Positions 11,229 to 22,150 are shown, numbered from the stretch's first letter. The stretch: DNA of 64,000 nucleotides from an uncultured Rhodospirillaceae bacterium (GCA_913020445.1 CAJWAR010000012.1:24996-88995), one strand, 5' to 3'. The notes: a model not told the origin generated them from the letters alone. Numbers and translations are program-made.

Positions 11229-13022
11229 CTAGTAAACTCGAGCCCGGGGGGTGATATACTCAACCTCATCGGTCAGGGTATATTCATGCACCGGGCGGTA
11301 ATCGAGTTTGACGTTCCAATTATCGTCAACCCAAGACAAGGTATGTTTCATCCAATTTTCATCGTCACGGTCCGGATAATCTTCATGGGCATGAGCACCG
11401 CGGGATTCGTGCCGCGCTTCGGCGCCATACATCGTCGCCTTCGAACACGCCATTAAATTTTCGAGCTCCAGCGTTTCCACCAGATCCGAATTCCAAATCA
11501 GAGATTGATCGCTGACTTTCAAATCCTTGAGATTTTCCGCTGCTTTGTCGATCAAGCTGCAGCCTTCGGCCAAAACCTCCGACGTCCTAAACACGGCCGC
11601 GTTGTTTTGCATGACCCGTTGCATACCGGTGCGTATATCGGCGGTGCTCTGGCTACCGCTGGCGTGACGCAGACGATCAAGCCGGGCAATCGCGTTTTCA
11701 CCGGTATTAGCATCTGCCGGTTTGACCGTTTTGTTCCGATCAACGGTTTCAGCAGCGCGGATGGCGGCAGCGCGGCCAAAGACAACAATATCCAACAACG
11801 AATTTGTGCCCAAGCGATTGGCGCCATGCACCGACACACAGGCCGCCTCACCGATCGCCATCAGGCCCGGGCAAATTGCCTCAGAATCATCAGCCGTTGG
11901 GCGTAAGGCTTCACCATGATAATTGGTTGGAATGCCGCCCATATTATAGTGCACCGTCGGCAATACCGGGATCGGTTCCTTGGTCGCATCGACGCCGGCG
12001 AAAATTTTGGCCGTTTCGGTGATGCCCGGTAGTTGCCGAAGCAGCACTTCGGCGCCGAGATGTTCTAGATGCAGGTAGATGTGATCCTTGTCATCGCCGA
12101 CGCCGCGGTTTTCTCGTATCTCGATCGTCATGGAGCGGCTAACGACGTCACGCGACGCCAAATCTTTGGCGCTCGGCGCATAGCGTTCCATAAAGGCTTC
12201 ACCTTCCGAGTTGGTAAGATAGCCGCCTTCACCTCGGGAACCTTCGGTGATCAAACAACCGGAGCCATAAATACCGGTTGGGTGAAATTGAACAAATTCC
12301 ATATCTTGATTTGGCAGACCTGCCCTGAGCACCATGCCATTGCCGTCACCGGTGCAGGTATGCGCCGACGTACAGGAGAAATAGCTGCGGCCATAGCCGC
12401 CGGTTGCCATCACGGTCTGATGAGCGAGGAAGCGATGGATTGTACCATCGGCTAAATTCCAGGCCATCACGCCCCGGCACGAGCCGTCATCATCCATGAT
12501 CAGATCGACGGCGAAATACTCAATAAAAAATTCAGCTTTGTGCTTCAGGCATTGCTGATAAAGCGTATGCAAAATGGCATGACCGGTGCGGTCGGCGGCG
12601 GCGGCGGCGCGCCCGACCGGGGCCCCCTTGCCGAAATCACTCATATGGCCGCCAAACGGCCGCTGATAAATTTTACCGCCTTCGGTGCGCGAGAACGGTA
12701 CGCCAAAATGCTCAAGCTCGTAGACGGCGGGAACGGCTTCCCGGCACATATATTCGATGGCATCCTGATCACCCAGCCAGTCGGCGCCCTTGACGGTATC
12801 AAACATATGCCACTGCCAGCTGTCATCCTGCATATTACCGAGCGCCGCACCGACACCGCCTTGAGCGGCTACAGTGTGACTGCGGGTGGGAAAAACTTTA
12901 GTAATGCACGCCGTGCTAAGACCGGCAGCTGTCATACCAAGCGTCGCTCTAAGACCAGCGCCGCCTGCACCTACAACAATCACATCATGAACGTGATCGA
13001 TGATTTCATAAGAATCAGTCAT
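11229..13022 (-). CDS. sdhA: Succinate dehydrogenase flavoprotein subunit
   Basis: Catalytic subunit of complex II (succinate to fumarate), 597 residues, the usual length. The FAD-binding loop GAGGAGLRA is at residues 18-26, and H49 in the [10 protein letters not shown] motif is the expected site of covalent FAD attachment. [20 protein letters not shown] forms the active-site region. It lies 8 bases downstream of sdhD. Confidence 0.98.
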   Translation of the reverse strand: MTDSYEIIDHVHDVIVVGAGGAGLRATLGMTAAGLSTACITKVFPTRSHTVAAQGGVGAALGNMQDDSWQWHMFDTVKGADWLGDQDAIEYMCREAVPAVYELEHFGVPFSRTEGGKIYQRPFGGHMSDFGKGAPVGRAAAAADRTGHAILHTLYQQCLKHKAEFFIEYFAVDLIMDDDGSCRGVMAWNLADGTIHRFLAHQTVMATGGYGRSYFSCTSAHTCTGDGNGMVLRAGLPNQDMEFVQFHPTGIYGSGCLITEGSRGEGGYLTNSEGEAFMERYAPSAKDLASRDVVSRSMTIEIRENRGVGDDKDHIYLHLEHLGAEVLLRQLPGITETAKIFAGVDATKEPIPVLPTVHYNMGGIPTNYHGEALRPTADDSEAICPGLMAIGEAACVSVHGANRLGTNSLLDIVVFGRAAAIRAAETVDRNKTVKPADANTGENAIARLDRLRHASGSQSTADIRTGMQRVMQNNAAVFRTSEVLAEGCSLIDKAAENLKDLKVSDQSLIWNSDLVETLELENLMACSKATMYGAEARHESRGAHAHEDYPDRDDENWMKHTLSWVDDNWNVKLDYRPVHEYTLTDEVEYITPRARVY

Positions 13023-13030
13023 TTTGACTT

Positions 13031-13411
13031 TTAGCCTCCGAAGGCAACTTTAATGAGAGCGATAATGCTGGAAACAGCAAAGAAAACCGCGACAAGTTTA
13101 TTAAGCAGCAATGAGACAATTTTGTTGCGCTCATTATGGACATAATCTTCGATCACGACCTGCAGGCCCAGCTGCATGTGATAGAACAGCGCGATGACAA
13201 AAAGCGTCATCAGTAAAATACTGCCAGGTGCATTGAGCCAGATTTTAAAACCCGCGCGGTCAATGCCGACCAGCGTCACGGCGGAATAAATAAACCACAG
13301 GCTGAGCGGGATGAGGGCGATGGCGGTGACGCGCTGGGCCCACCAATGGGCGGTGCCATTTTGAGCGCTGCCGAGACCACGAACGCGGCCTAAATCAGAA
13401 CGTAAGCTCAT
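13031..13411 (-). CDS. sdhD: Succinate dehydrogenase membrane anchor subunit
   Basis: Hydrophobic anchor of complex II, 126 residues with three membrane helices (about residues 28-48, 60-78 and 98-122). The start at 13411 ([19 protein letters not shown]) overlaps the sdhC stop by one base (TGATG), indicating coupled translation. The frame reads further upstream through sdhC but without support. The segment [18 protein letters not shown] is typical of alphaproteobacterial SdhD. Confidence 0.94.
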   Translation of the reverse strand: MSLRSDLGRVRGLGSAQNGTAHWWAQRVTAIALIPLSLWFIYSAVTLVGIDRAGFKIWLNAPGSILLMTLFVIALFYHMQLGLQVVIEDYVHNERNKIVSLLLNKLVAVFFAVSSIIALIKVAFGG

Positions 13412-13809
13412 CAGTAGGATCCTCCCAGCATGCCGTAGCCGGCAGTCCAAGCCAGCAGGGTCAAAACCACTGAGGCGATATAAACGAACCAGCCCGAAGC
13501 ACGCACCTGGGGGAGTTCCAAGCCGAGCCCGGCATCCCAAAACATATGCCGAATACCGTTGCATAAATGATAGAGCAGTGCCCAGGTCCAGCCGAACAAC
13601 AGCAATTTGCCAAACCAGTGAGCAAGAAAAGCCTGGGTGCGTTCAAAGGCTTCCGGTCCATAGGCCGCAGCATTTAACCAATAGGCCAACATCAGAGCGC
13701 CGACCGCCAGGCCGACCCCTGTAAATCTATGAAAGATCGACAACACCGAGGTAATTTGCGGTTTGTAAACCTGTAAATGGGGAGAAAGCGGACGGTTTCC
13801 CGTACTCAT
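13411..13809 (-). CDS. sdhC: Succinate dehydrogenase cytochrome b556 subunit
   Basis: Cytochrome b subunit of complex II, 132 residues with three membrane helices. It has the family start (RPLSPHLQVYKPQITSVLSI) and the HRFTGVGL motif at residues 27-34. The helix-II segment YHLCNGIRHMFWD contains candidate heme-ligand histidines H81 and H88. It is the first gene of sdhCDAB; the leader contains a CCGGG/CCCGG hairpin near 13842-13862. Confidence 0.96.
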   Translation of the reverse strand: MSTGNRPLSPHLQVYKPQITSVLSIFHRFTGVGLAVGALMLAYWLNAAAYGPEAFERTQAFLAHWFGKLLLFGWTWALLYHLCNGIRHMFWDAGLGLELPQVRASGWFVYIASVVLTLLAWTAGYGMLGGSY

Positions 13810-13909
13810 CGACCAAGCCTCGTTTAATTCTGAATTACCCTATACCGGGAGGTCATTCCCCCGGCATTTATTAAATAAGATTAAAGTCTTACGACTATAA
13901 CCAAGGTTT

Positions 13910-13938
13910 GGTTTAGCCCCTCATAAGTGCCAAGTCAA
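13910..13938 (-). promoter_or_regulatory. Possible sigma-70 promoter of sdhCDAB
   Basis: On the minus strand TTGACT (13933-13938) is followed after 17 bases by TAAACC (13910-13915). The -35 element is good and the -10 element poor. The position, about 100 bases before the sdhC start, is reasonable. Confidence 0.35.
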
Positions 13939-14100
13939 CGCAACGGCATTGCAATATCCGCGTATCTGCATTGATATTTAAAACGGTTATTATTTGGATT
14001 TCTGACAACAAGTCACAGGACAATATATTGGATATGATTCAATGTATTTGGTCTTTTTTACTATACTTCTGTTAATTACTTCGTCAAAAAAGTATATTAT

Positions 14101-14250
14101 TTGTGGTATATAAAAGCTTATTACTTACACTATACTTAATTGTTGATAGAATTGTGGATAAGTTGTGAACTATTTGTGTAAATATAACTAATTTATACAC
14201 AGTTTTTTTTGGTTTTTTACTATTTTTTTATTGAACATTTATTTTAGTTT
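14101..14250. other. AT-rich region with a DnaA-box cluster (possible replication origin)
   Basis: Two perfect 9-base DnaA boxes lie 40 bases apart: TTATCCACA on the minus strand (14153-14161) and TTATACACA on the plus strand (14193-14201). A one-mismatch box, ATTTACACA, is on the minus strand at 14175-14183. They are embedded in very AT-rich sequence with long T tracts (14203-14227) and an AT-rich stretch to the left (14010-14150). This is the composition of an oriC-type element, but two perfect boxes are not proof. The direction of the neighbouring ribosomal genes argues against it. Confidence 0.45.
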
Positions 14251-15247
14251 ACTCAGAATACTCCGCGTACGTGAAAGCGTCTTTATTGCTTTTTCGCGCC
14301 GAGTTGGCACCGAATTTGCCGGTTTATCGTCAGATTGATCGGCATGTTTGGCATAGGAGGCAAGAAAAGCAACTTCAAGAAAGCAGGTGATTCGCGAGAG
14401 TCATTTGGCGGATTGAAGGCGTAGCTGAAGGCCTTTCGAACTCGCTTCTTTGGAAGTTTACTTTTAGAGAAGCGGTCCCAGTTGGTGGTGGGCTTCTTTT
14501 GAGGCGTGCACCAAGGGAGTGGTATTTAGCTAATAGCTTGAGATTCGCTTCGCGAGCATCAGGCAAAAACTGAAAATCAGGTTCAAAGGACTTTGGGTAC
14601 CGGCGGTTTGCCTCGTCTCCCTGGCGTGGCGGATTGATGGAGATCCGGAGGATCGATGATGATGGCAGGAGGGGATTTCGGTCCCCAGAGAGCCACCACC
14701 CAATCGGACCAAAGGATCGGTAGAATGGTGAAGCTTTGGTGGCCTGACCAACGGATTACCATTTTACTTCTCTGTCAGTGCAATGCGTTATGAAATAGGG
14801 CAAGCCCATTAAATTGGGCCGCTGATCGGTACGGTTTTAGGTTCGACTGGCAACAGCCGGATTTAAGGCTGAACACATTGGTTGAATTGCAACTGTCTCT
14901 CTCCCAAGGGTGCGTTGCGAAGAAACTGATGGAGCAGAAGACAATTTGATCGTACTCGGAGCCTGGCCGGCTCTATGAGGCGTCAGGAGTATCGCCGCCG
15001 CGATGCGTCACGACAAGGATCCCAGGCCTTGCGTGCCTGGCGCCTCTTACTTTATCGGGTATTTGTCAGCGCGCTTTATTCTTCCCTAAATTCCAACCAA
15101 TTAGGTTCAAATATTGACGGCTCGTTTCAACTGATGAAATTTGTCCTTTATTTCTTTTAAGTCCCATGGCTAATACCTATCTATGGATATAGAATAATGT
15201 TGTCATTTTTGAGGTTATTTTATTAATCAATGTAGGTTTCTCTGCAA
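14251..15247. other. About 1 kb without a recognisable gene; several hairpins
   Basis: No frame shows a recognisable protein, and reading frames on both strands are short and interrupted. Local inverted repeats include GGGGA/TCCCC (14671-14686), GAGCC/GGCTC (14959-14973) and CCAGGC/GCCTGG (15022-15040). A longer-range GCCACCA/TGGTGGC pair lies at about 14691-14742. The composition is more balanced than the AT-rich patch on its left. It could be a structured non-coding RNA, a decayed gene or an old insertion. I searched by eye for tmRNA, RNase P and SRP RNA hallmarks and saw none. Confidence 0.45.
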
Positions 15248-15778
15248 TTGGCTAAAATTGATATCAGCGCGGTTAAATTCTTAATTGTTGAAGACAATCC
15301 TTTTATGCGGATTATCTTGAAGCAATTGCTGCGGGCATTGGGGGTATTGGAAATGGCGGAAGCTGCCGACGGCGCGCAAGCTTTCTCGGTGATGAAAATT
15401 TTCGAGCCTGATATCATTCTCATCGACTGGGAAATGCAGCCCCTGGATGGCCTCGATTTCGTCAAGCTTGTGCGCGTCGGTGACGATAGCCCAAATCAAT
15501 ACGTGCCAATGATTATGGTTACCGGCCATTCCGAGCAAAATAAAGTCACCCAGGCGCGCGATGCCGGCATCAATGAAATGCTGATTAAACCGCTCTCAGC
15601 ACGGACGTTGTTTTCACGTATTCGCGCTGTTATTGAGCGCCCCCGGCCGTTCGTCGAAACGCGGGGATATTTTGGCCCCGACCGCCGCCGCAAGCAGGAA
15701 GACTTTTATTCCGGCCCGGAACGCCGCAAAGACCCGGACGAACAATCCCAGTCTGATGTCGACGCGATGTTTGACTAG
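15248..15778 (+). CDS. CheY-like response regulator with a GPDRRR-type tail
   Basis: Receiver-domain protein of 176 residues. Residues 10-125 form the receiver, with acidic pair E15-D16, phospho-acceptor D60 (LIDWE), T92 (MVTGHS) and K114 (LIKPLS). No DNA-binding output domain is present. The C-terminal tail carries two repeats of the type F-x-GPDRRR / Y-S-GPERRK, common in alphaproteobacterial stand-alone regulators. The start is TTG at 15248 with a weak upstream ribosome-binding site. No histidine kinase is adjacent, so its partner is unknown. Confidence 0.9.
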   Translation: MAKIDISAVKFLIVEDNPFMRIILKQLLRALGVLEMAEAADGAQAFSVMKIFEPDIILIDWEMQPLDGLDFVKLVRVGDDSPNQYVPMIMVTGHSEQNKVTQARDAGINEMLIKPLSARTLFSRIRAVIERPRPFVETRGYFGPDRRRKQEDFYSGPERRKDPDEQSQSDVDAMFD

Positions 15779-15853
15779 CCGCCTACGCCAAAAGGTTAAT
15801 TTCCGACTGTCGTGAAATTCACACCAATTCACAACTTCGTTAATTTTTTAAAA

Positions 15854-15866
15854 GGTGCCTGGCACC
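15854..15866. repeat. Palindrome of REP-like type
   Basis: GGTGCC-T-GGCACC lies in the 105-base gap between the converging response regulator and asd genes. This palindrome resembles the core of REP-type elements found in many proteobacterial genomes. It lacks the T-run of a terminator. One copy only is seen in the window. Confidence 0.4.
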
Positions 15867-15883
15867 GACTAAAATGTTAACGA

Positions 15884-16903
15884 TTATAGATAATCCCGAA
15901 TCAACGCCTCGGCAATCTGCACCGTATTAAGCGCTGCACCTTTGCGCAGATTATCGGCCACGACCCAAAGACTGAGACCGTTTTCGATCGTCATATCATC
16001 GCGGATGCGGCTGACATAGACCGGGTCTTCGCCGGCACATTCGGCCGGCGTGACATAGCCTTCCTCGGCCCGGTGATCGACCACGACAACACCTTCGGCT
16101 TCGCGGAGCGCGTCCCGCGCTTCTTCAGTTGAGATCGGCCGTTCGAACTCGATATTAACCGCCTCAGCATGACCGACAAAGACCGGCACGCGCACACAGG
16201 TCGCGGTCAGACGAATTTCAGGATCGAGAATTTTCTTGGTCTCGACCATCATTTTCCATTCTTCTTTGGTAAAGCCGTCTTCCATGAACACGTCGATTTG
16301 CGGGATCGCATTAAAGGCAATTGGCTTGGTGAAGTTTTCCTGAAATTTGTACTCAGGTTCATTCATATAGATACCTTTGGTCTGGTTGAACAGCTCATCC
16401 ATTGCCGATTTACCAGCGCCCGAAACCGACTGGTACGTTGAGACGACAACACGTCGAATGCCGGCCAGATCATGCAGCGGTTTCAACGCCACAACCAATT
16501 GAATGGTCGAGCAGTTCGGGTTGGCGATGATATTTTTATTGCGAAACTCGCCGATTGCCTCCGGGTTAACCTCCGGCACAACCAACGGCACTTCCGGGTC
16601 CATGCGGAAATGCGACGTGTTGTCGATAATCACCGCACCAGCGGCGGCGGCGCGTGGCGCATATTCAGCCGACACTTTGGCGCCCGGGCTGGAAAGCACG
16701 ATATCAGTGCCTTCAAAATCAAAGGCCGCTAGATCATGTACTTTCAGCACATCATCTTCGCCATATGAGACTTCCATGCCCACCGAACGCGATGACGCTA
16801 CTGCCGTGACATCTGCAGCGGGCACTTCCCGCTCTGCCAGGATGTTCATAATCTCGCGTCCAACATTGCCGGTCGCCCCGACAACTGCAAATTTGTAACC
16901 CAT
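15884..16903 (-). CDS. asd: Aspartate-semialdehyde dehydrogenase
   Basis: NADPH-dependent enzyme converting aspartyl phosphate to aspartate semialdehyde, leading to lysine, diaminopimelate, threonine and methionine. The start at 16903 (MGYKFAVVGATGNVG) has a GGAG ribosome-binding site, giving 339 residues. The nucleotide-binding GATGNVG is at residues 9-15 and catalytic Cys131 is in NPNCSTIQ. It lies downstream of leuB but behind a terminator, so it may be transcribed separately. Confidence 0.97.
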   Translation of the reverse strand: MGYKFAVVGATGNVGREIMNILAEREVPAADVTAVASSRSVGMEVSYGEDDVLKVHDLAAFDFEGTDIVLSSPGAKVSAEYAPRAAAAGAVIIDNTSHFRMDPEVPLVVPEVNPEAIGEFRNKNIIANPNCSTIQLVVALKPLHDLAGIRRVVVSTYQSVSGAGKSAMDELFNQTKGIYMNEPEYKFQENFTKPIAFNAIPQIDVFMEDGFTKEEWKMMVETKKILDPEIRLTATCVRVPVFVGHAEAVNIEFERPISTEEARDALREAEGVVVVDHRAEEGYVTPAECAGEDPVYVSRIRDDMTIENGLSLWVVADNLRKGAALNTVQIAEALIRDYL

Positions 16904-16925
16904 TGCTATTCTCCATTTGCCCCAC

Positions 16926-16960
16926 AAAAACTTAGAGGGAGCGTTTATTCACGCCCCCTC
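16926..16960 (-). terminator. Intrinsic terminator after leuB
   Basis: The stem GAGGG-x-GCGT / ACGC-x-CCCTC (16935-16960) with a 6-base loop is followed on the minus strand by a TTTTT run (16926-16930). It lies 31 bases beyond the leuB stop and 23 bases before the asd start. It probably ends the long ffh-to-leuB transcript. Confidence 0.75.
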
Positions 16961-16990
16961 CTGAATTTTCCCAATTTTGGGGGCAATTAT

Positions 16991-18100
16991 TTAAGCTGCT
17001 AGTTTATCGAGTTCCTTGGTGATCGCATCACCCATAACCTCGGTCGAGACCTGGGTCTTGCCCTCGCCCATGATGTCGCCTGTCCGCAGCCCTTGATCGA
17101 GCACGTTCTGAACTGCCTGATCAACGAGATCAGCATCTTCGAACATGTCGAAAGAGTAGCGCAGCAACATTGAGAAGCTGAGGATTTGCGCCAACGGATT
17201 GGCGATGCCTTGGCCGGCAATATCCGGTGCTGAACCATGTACGGGCTCATATAGCGCAGCTTGGCGGCCACTTTCATCAGGCGCGCCGAGCGAGGCCGAT
17301 GGCAGCATGCCGAGCGAGCCGGTCAACATGGCCGCGCAATCTGACAAAATGTCACCAAACATATTGGTCGTCACGATGACGTCGAACTGCTTTGGATTAC
17401 GCACCAGCTGCATGGCGGCGTTATCGACATACATATGACTGAGCTCAATGTCGGGATACTCCTCGCCGACTTTGATCATTTCTTCCCGCCACATGACAGT
17501 TGTCTCCAACACATTGGCTTTGTCGATCGAGCACACCCGCTTATTACGTTTTGCCGCCAAATCCATGGCAACGCGGCCGATGCGGTGAATTTCAGGCGTC
17601 GTGTAGGTCAGCGTGTTAAAGCCTTTGCGATTACCGTCACCGAGATCTTCGATGCCGCGCGGCTCGCCGAAATAAATGCCGCCAGTCAGCTCGCGGATGA
17701 TCATAATGTCGAGGCCTTTAACAACATCGAGCTTCAAAGTCGAGGCATCAGCCAAGGCATCAAACACAATGGCCGGACGCAGATTAGCAAACAGGCCAAG
17801 CTCTTTCCGAATGCCCAAGAGACCGCGCTCCGGCTGAACCTCAAAAGGCAGTACTTCCCATTTTGGACCACCGACGGCGCCCATCAAGACAGCATCGGAA
17901 CCATGCGCCGCTTCAAGAGTTTCCTCCGGCAGGGGCACGCCGGTTTCATCGATGGCGGCACCACCGATCAGGCCTTCGGTAATATCGAAGGTTACCGAAC
18001 GCCGTTGATCCATCCAGTCAATCACCCGGCGGACCTCGGTCATAATTTCGGGACCGATGCCGTCACCCGGCAGGAACAAAAGTTTTTTATTAGCTGGCAC
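16991..18100 (-). CDS. leuB: 3-isopropylmalate dehydrogenase
   Basis: NAD-dependent oxidative decarboxylase of leucine biosynthesis, 369 residues. Motifs include [11 protein letters not shown] at residues 10-20, [14 protein letters not shown], and the isocitrate/isopropylmalate dehydrogenase signature [19 protein letters not shown]. It is the third gene of leuC-leuD-leuB, 43 bases after leuD. Confidence 0.98.
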   Translation of the reverse strand: MPANKKLLFLPGDGIGPEIMTEVRRVIDWMDQRRSVTFDITEGLIGGAAIDETGVPLPEETLEAAHGSDAVLMGAVGGPKWEVLPFEVQPERGLLGIRKELGLFANLRPAIVFDALADASTLKLDVVKGLDIMIIRELTGGIYFGEPRGIEDLGDGNRKGFNTLTYTTPEIHRIGRVAMDLAAKRNKRVCSIDKANVLETTVMWREEMIKVGEEYPDIELSHMYVDNAAMQLVRNPKQFDVIVTTNMFGDILSDCAAMLTGSLGMLPSASLGAPDESGRQAALYEPVHGSAPDIAGQGIANPLAQILSFSMLLRYSFDMFEDADLVDQAVQNVLDQGLRTGDIMGEGKTQVSTEVMGDAITKELDKLAA

Positions 18101-18143
18101 TTATTTTCTCGCTTTATAAATTCAGTTCAGTATTAACCAAGAT

Positions 18144-18746
18144 TTACCAAGGTTGAGCGGCTTTTTGACGCTCTTCATAGTCATCGATCTTGTCGTTTTT
18201 CTGCAGCGTCAGACCAATATCATCGAGACCGTTCAGCAGGCAATGCTTTTTAAAAGCATCAATCTCAAATTTGATCAAGCCGCCATCCGGCCCGGTGATT
18301 TCCTGGGCTTCAAGATCAACCGTCACCGTTGCGTTGGCGCCGCGCTCGGCATCATCCATCAGCTTGTCCATGTCTTCCGGCGGCAATTTAATCAGCAGCA
18401 TGCCGTTCTTAAAGCTGTTGTTATAAAAAATGTCGGCAAAGCTCGGCGCGATAACACATTTAATGCCAAAATCCATTAACGCCCAGGGCGCATGTTCGCG
18501 CGATGAGCCGCAACCAAAATTTTCACCGGTAACCAAAACTTCGGCATCTTTATAGGCCGGCATATTGAGCACAAAATCTTCGCGGTCACTGCCATCTTCA
18601 TTGAACCGCAACGTGCTAAACAAATCTGCGCCAAGGCCGGTGCGTTTGATCGTTTTCAAGAACCGCGCCGGAATAATCATGTCGGTATCGACATTGATCA
18701 ACGGCAGAGGAGCGGCAACAGATGTTATTTTATCGAATTTTTCCAT
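18144..18746 (-). CDS. leuD: 3-isopropylmalate dehydratase small subunit
   Basis: Small (swivel) subunit of isopropylmalate isomerase, 200 residues. The motifs [17 protein letters not shown] and [17 protein letters not shown] are diagnostic of LeuD/aconitase swivel domains. It sits 17 bases downstream of leuC, its obligate partner. Confidence 0.98.
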   Translation of the reverse strand: MEKFDKITSVAAPLPLINVDTDMIIPARFLKTIKRTGLGADLFSTLRFNEDGSDREDFVLNMPAYKDAEVLVTGENFGCGSSREHAPWALMDFGIKCVIAPSFADIFYNNSFKNGMLLIKLPPEDMDKLMDDAERGANATVTVDLEAQEITGPDGGLIKFEIDAFKKHCLLNGLDDIGLTLQKNDKIDDYEERQKAAQPW

Positions 18747-18763
18747 AATGCTTTTCCTCTTCC

Positions 18764-20170
18764 TTAATCCAAATCACTGACGTCGGTCAGATGACCGGTA
18801 ATTGCCGCTGCCGCAGCCATCGCCGGGCTGACCAGATGCGTACGCCCGCCTGGCCCTTGGCGGCCTTCAAAGTTCCGGTTCGACGTCGAAGCCGAGCGCT
18901 CACCCGGCGCCAATTTATCAGCGTTCATTGCCAGGCACATCGAGCAACCTGCTTCCCGCCATTCAAAACCAGCTTCAATAAAGATTTGATCCAAACCTTC
19001 CTGCTCAGCGAGTTCCTTAATCAAGCCAGAGCCTGGTACGACCAGGGCGCGCACGCCGTCGGCAACCTTGCGGCCTTTGGCCACTGCCGCCGCCGCCCGC
19101 ATATCTTCGAGCCGGCTATTGGTGCAGGAGCCAATGAAGGCGGTGTCGATTTTGATATCTTTCATCGGCGTGCCGGCTTCAAGATCCATATATTCGAGCG
19201 AGCGTTCCATTTTATTACGCCGGTTTTCATCCGACTCATCAGCAGGGTTCGGCACTTGACCGTCGATCGTGGTGACGTCTTCCGGCGACGTGCCCCAGGT
19301 CACTTGCGGCTTAATATCGGCAGCTTGCATGACGATTTCTTCATCGAATACTGCGCCCTCATCCGTTTTGAGCGTTTTCCAATACTCAACCGCCATTTCC
19401 CAGGCACCGCCTTTCGGCGATTTCGGGCGGCCTTTGAGATATTCAAACGTCGTTTCATCCGGCGCAAACATACCGACACGCGCACCGCCTTCTATGGTCA
19501 TATTGCAGACCGTCATGCGGCCTTCCATCGACAATGATTGAAAGGCTTCGCCAGCGAATTCGATTGCCGCACCGGTACCACCGGCAGTACCGATTTTACC
19601 GATTACTGCCAGAATTAAATCTTTTGCCGTAATCCCAAGCGGTAAAGCGCCGTTAACAGTAACCCGCATATTGCGGCATTTTGTCAGCAGCAATGTTTGC
19701 GTTGCCAGCACATGCTCAACTTCCGAAGTGCCGATGCCAAATGACATTGATCCAAAGGCGCCGTGGGTTGCGGTGTGAGAATCACCACAGACCAGTGTCG
19801 TGCCCGGAAGCGTGAAGCCCTGCTCTGGTCCGACGACATGGCAGATGCCTTGGCGGATATCGTCCATTGAGTAAAGCTCGACATCAAATTCGGCACAGTT
19901 TTTCTCGAGCGCTTCGACCTGAATGCGCGACTCTTCATCTTCGATGCCGGCGCTGCGGTCGGTGGTCGGCACGTTATGGTCGGCCACCGCCAGGGTCAAA
20001 TCCGTCCGCCGTACTTTCCGGCCGCTATTACGCAGGCCTTCAAACGCCTGCGGCGACGTCACCTCGTGGACGAGATGGCGGTCGATATAGACCAGGCAGG
20101 TCCCATCGTCTTGTTCATCGACAATATGGGCATCCCAGATTTTGTCGTAAAGAGTCTTTGCTTCGCTCAT
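18764..20170 (-). CDS. leuC: 3-isopropylmalate dehydratase large subunit
   Basis: Catalytic aconitase-family subunit of isopropylmalate isomerase, 468 residues. Cluster cysteines are visible in FIGSCTNSR and [22 protein letters not shown] forms part of the active site. It is 58 bases downstream of rplS on the same strand, so leucine genes and ribosomal genes may share a transcript. Confidence 0.98.
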   Translation of the reverse strand: MSEAKTLYDKIWDAHIVDEQDDGTCLVYIDRHLVHEVTSPQAFEGLRNSGRKVRRTDLTLAVADHNVPTTDRSAGIEDEESRIQVEALEKNCAEFDVELYSMDDIRQGICHVVGPEQGFTLPGTTLVCGDSHTATHGAFGSMSFGIGTSEVEHVLATQTLLLTKCRNMRVTVNGALPLGITAKDLILAVIGKIGTAGGTGAAIEFAGEAFQSLSMEGRMTVCNMTIEGGARVGMFAPDETTFEYLKGRPKSPKGGAWEMAVEYWKTLKTDEGAVFDEEIVMQAADIKPQVTWGTSPEDVTTIDGQVPNPADESDENRRNKMERSLEYMDLEAGTPMKDIKIDTAFIGSCTNSRLEDMRAAAAVAKGRKVADGVRALVVPGSGLIKELAEQEGLDQIFIEAGFEWREAGCSMCLAMNADKLAPGERSASTSNRNFEGRQGPGGRTHLVSPAMAAAAAITGHLTDVSDLD

Positions 20171-20228
20171 CAGTGTTGGCTCACTTAATCATTTGGATCA
20201 ATAAAATGCGGCGGTAAAGCGACCGGGA

Positions 20229-20759
20229 TTAATCTTCGGTCTTTTCGTCCACCTGCTCCTCTACTGCTTCTTCAGCAGGTGCTTCCACTGGAGCTTTTTC
20301 CGCTTTTGGCTTGGCTGATTTCTTTGGCGCTGCAGATTTAGCGGCTTCTTTCTCCGCCTGAGCTGCTTGCCGTTCTTCAGCCGAAAGTTTTGCCGCATAG
20401 CCATCGGTACGCTCAGCGATACGGGCGCGCTTGCCTTGACGGCCACGCAGATAATAAAGCTTCGCCCGGCGCACATCACCACGGCGGATAATTTCTACGC
20501 TATCGACATTCGGCGAAAACAGCGGGAATACTCGCTCAACGCCTTCACCGTATGAGATTTTACGCACGGTGAAGGACGAGTGGAGCCCGTCATTCTTACG
20601 CGCAATGCAAACGCCTTCGTAAGCCTGGATACGTTCGCGGGTACCCTCAACCACTTTCACGTTAACCTTGATGGTATCGCCTGGAGCAAAATCCGGCACC
20701 GCTTTATCGGCGGTCAGTTTGGCAATCTGCTCGGCCTCTAATTCTTGCAATATATTCAT
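20229..20759 (-). CDS. rplS: 50S ribosomal protein L19 with a long tail
   Basis: Ribosomal protein at the subunit interface. The L19 core occupies residues 1-116 ([40 protein letters not shown]). The remaining 60 residues are a low-complexity Ala/Lys/Glu/Pro extension that begins basic and ends acidic ([10 protein letters not shown]). L19 is usually 115-130 residues, so the tail is unusual. The gene lies 37 bases downstream of trmD. Confidence 0.97.
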   Translation of the reverse strand: MNILQELEAEQIAKLTADKAVPDFAPGDTIKVNVKVVEGTRERIQAYEGVCIARKNDGLHSSFTVRKISYGEGVERVFPLFSPNVDSVEIIRRGDVRRAKLYYLRGRQGKRARIAERTDGYAAKLSAEERQAAQAEKEAAKSAAPKKSAKPKAEKAPVEAPAEEAVEEQVDEKTED

Positions 20760-20796
20760 CGTCTTATCCTCAACTATAGTGTTCTAATTTCTGTTA

Positions 20797-21576
20797 TCAG
20801 TGTTTGCTGGAAGACAGGTTATCCTTGGCAGTATATTTATCCCAAAGATCAGGCCGTCTTTCAGCCGTAATTTTTTCTGCTTCAGCTTGTCGCCAAGCCC
20901 GCACATTCTCATGGTGACCGGACAGCAGAACTTCCGGCACCTCGTGATCGCCCCAAACACGGGGGCGGGTGTAATGGGGATATTCCAGCAATCCCCGTTC
21001 AAAACTTTCTTCCTCGGGCGAGTTCTCACTGCCCATAACGCCCGGCAATAAGCGCACACAAGCGTCGACCAAACTGAGCGCTGCCGGCTCTCCGCCTGAG
21101 AGGACAAAATCACCGAGACTGATTTCCTCCATGTTCCAGGCTTCAATAACCCGGTCATCAACACCTTCGTAGCGGCCACATAACAGGATAACGCCCTGCC
21201 CTGCAGCCAATTCTTTCACCCGCGTCTGATCCAGCGGTTTACCGCGCGGCGACAGATAAACAATCGGACGGCCTGAATTATTTGCACTGGCGTCACCTAC
21301 TGAGGACAGCGCCGCATCAATAACGTCGGCCCGCATCACCATGCCGGCGCCACCACCGAACGGCGTGTCGTCAACGGTCTGATGTTTGTCATCGGCAAAC
21401 TTACGGATATCTACCGTATCAATCGTCCAAACGCCATCCTCAAGCGCCTTGCCGGCAAGCGACTGGCCAAGTGATCCCGGGAACATCTCCGGGAATAATG
21501 TCATCACTGTCGCCTGCCATGCCTGATCTGCGGCAGCGCCTGTTGATGCATTATCTTGTGACCTAGAACTAACCAT
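20797..21576 (-). CDS. trmD: tRNA (guanine-N1)-methyltransferase
   Basis: SPOUT-family enzyme that methylates G37 of tRNAs next to the anticodon using S-adenosylmethionine, 259 residues. The trefoil-knot cofactor region is visible in [12 protein letters not shown] and [16 protein letters not shown]. About 22 residues precede the conserved start [12 protein letters not shown], a modest N-terminal extension. The start codon shares a base with the rimM stop, indicating coupling. Confidence 0.97.
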   Translation of the reverse strand: MVSSRSQDNASTGAAADQAWQATVMTLFPEMFPGSLGQSLAGKALEDGVWTIDTVDIRKFADDKHQTVDDTPFGGGAGMVMRADVIDAALSSVGDASANNSGRPIVYLSPRGKPLDQTRVKELAAGQGVILLCGRYEGVDDRVIEAWNMEEISLGDFVLSGGEPAALSLVDACVRLLPGVMGSENSPEEESFERGLLEYPHYTRPRVWGDHEVPEVLLSGHHENVRAWRQAEAEKITAERRPDLWDKYTAKDNLSSSKH

Positions 21577-22145
21577 TACTCTTCTTCTTCAGTTTCCTCA
21601 TCGGCGTGGCCCTTATCCGCATAAACCTCGGTCGGCGGATTAACCACAATACGTCTATTTTCGAGGTCGATTTCCGGCACCACGTCCCGTGACATTAGAT
21701 ACATTTCCGTTCCGCCGTCTTTCAACTCGACCTCCATTACTTCTCCGGCACCGTAATTATCAACTAAACTTACAACGCCAATTTCTTCGCCATTTATGTG
21801 TTCTACCGGCAGACCGATTAGGTCCGAATAATAGAACTCGTCTTCATCCAACTCCGGCAATTTATCCCGGGACACATAAAGCTCGGTCCCTTGAACTGCC
21901 TCGGCAGCGTTTCTGTCGTTCACTCCACTTAATTCAGCCACCAAGCCCTTTTTATTTGCCCGGATAACGTGGATATCAAAACGCTGCTCGCCGCTTTTGT
22001 TTGTTACCGGTCCGTAGGCGGCGACATCTTTGGGGTCAGCCGTAAAGCTTTTGATCTTTACTGCCCCCTGAAGGCCATGTGGCCCGGTCACAACACCAAC
22101 ACAAACCTGGTCTGCATTAAGCGACTTGTCCGAAGACTTTTTCAT
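21576..22145 (-). CDS. rimM: Ribosome maturation factor RimM
   Basis: 16S rRNA processing factor for the 30S subunit, 189 residues. It has an N-terminal RimM domain ([21 protein letters not shown] at about 15-35) and a C-terminal PRC-barrel ([11 protein letters not shown]...[18 protein letters not shown]). The last residues are strongly acidic (DEETEEEE). It lies 5 bases after rpsP and overlaps trmD by one base. Confidence 0.95.
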   Translation of the reverse strand: MKKSSDKSLNADQVCVGVVTGPHGLQGAVKIKSFTADPKDVAAYGPVTNKSGEQRFDIHVIRANKKGLVAELSGVNDRNAAEAVQGTELYVSRDKLPELDEDEFYYSDLIGLPVEHINGEEIGVVSLVDNYGAGEVMEVELKDGGTEMYLMSRDVVPEIDLENRRIVVNPPTEVYADKGHADEETEEEE

Positions 22146-22150
22146 AAATA

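Noticed and set aside
14375..14751. Two overlapping minus-strand reading frames of 63 and 73 codons in the non-coding block
   Set aside because: Composition is unlike neighbouring proteins, there is no good ribosome-binding site, and I recognise no family. They overlap each other in different frames.
14251..15060. Possible tmRNA, RNase P RNA or SRP RNA
   Set aside because: I looked for a tag-peptide reading frame, the RNase P core sequences and the SRP GGAAGG-type loop on both strands and found none.
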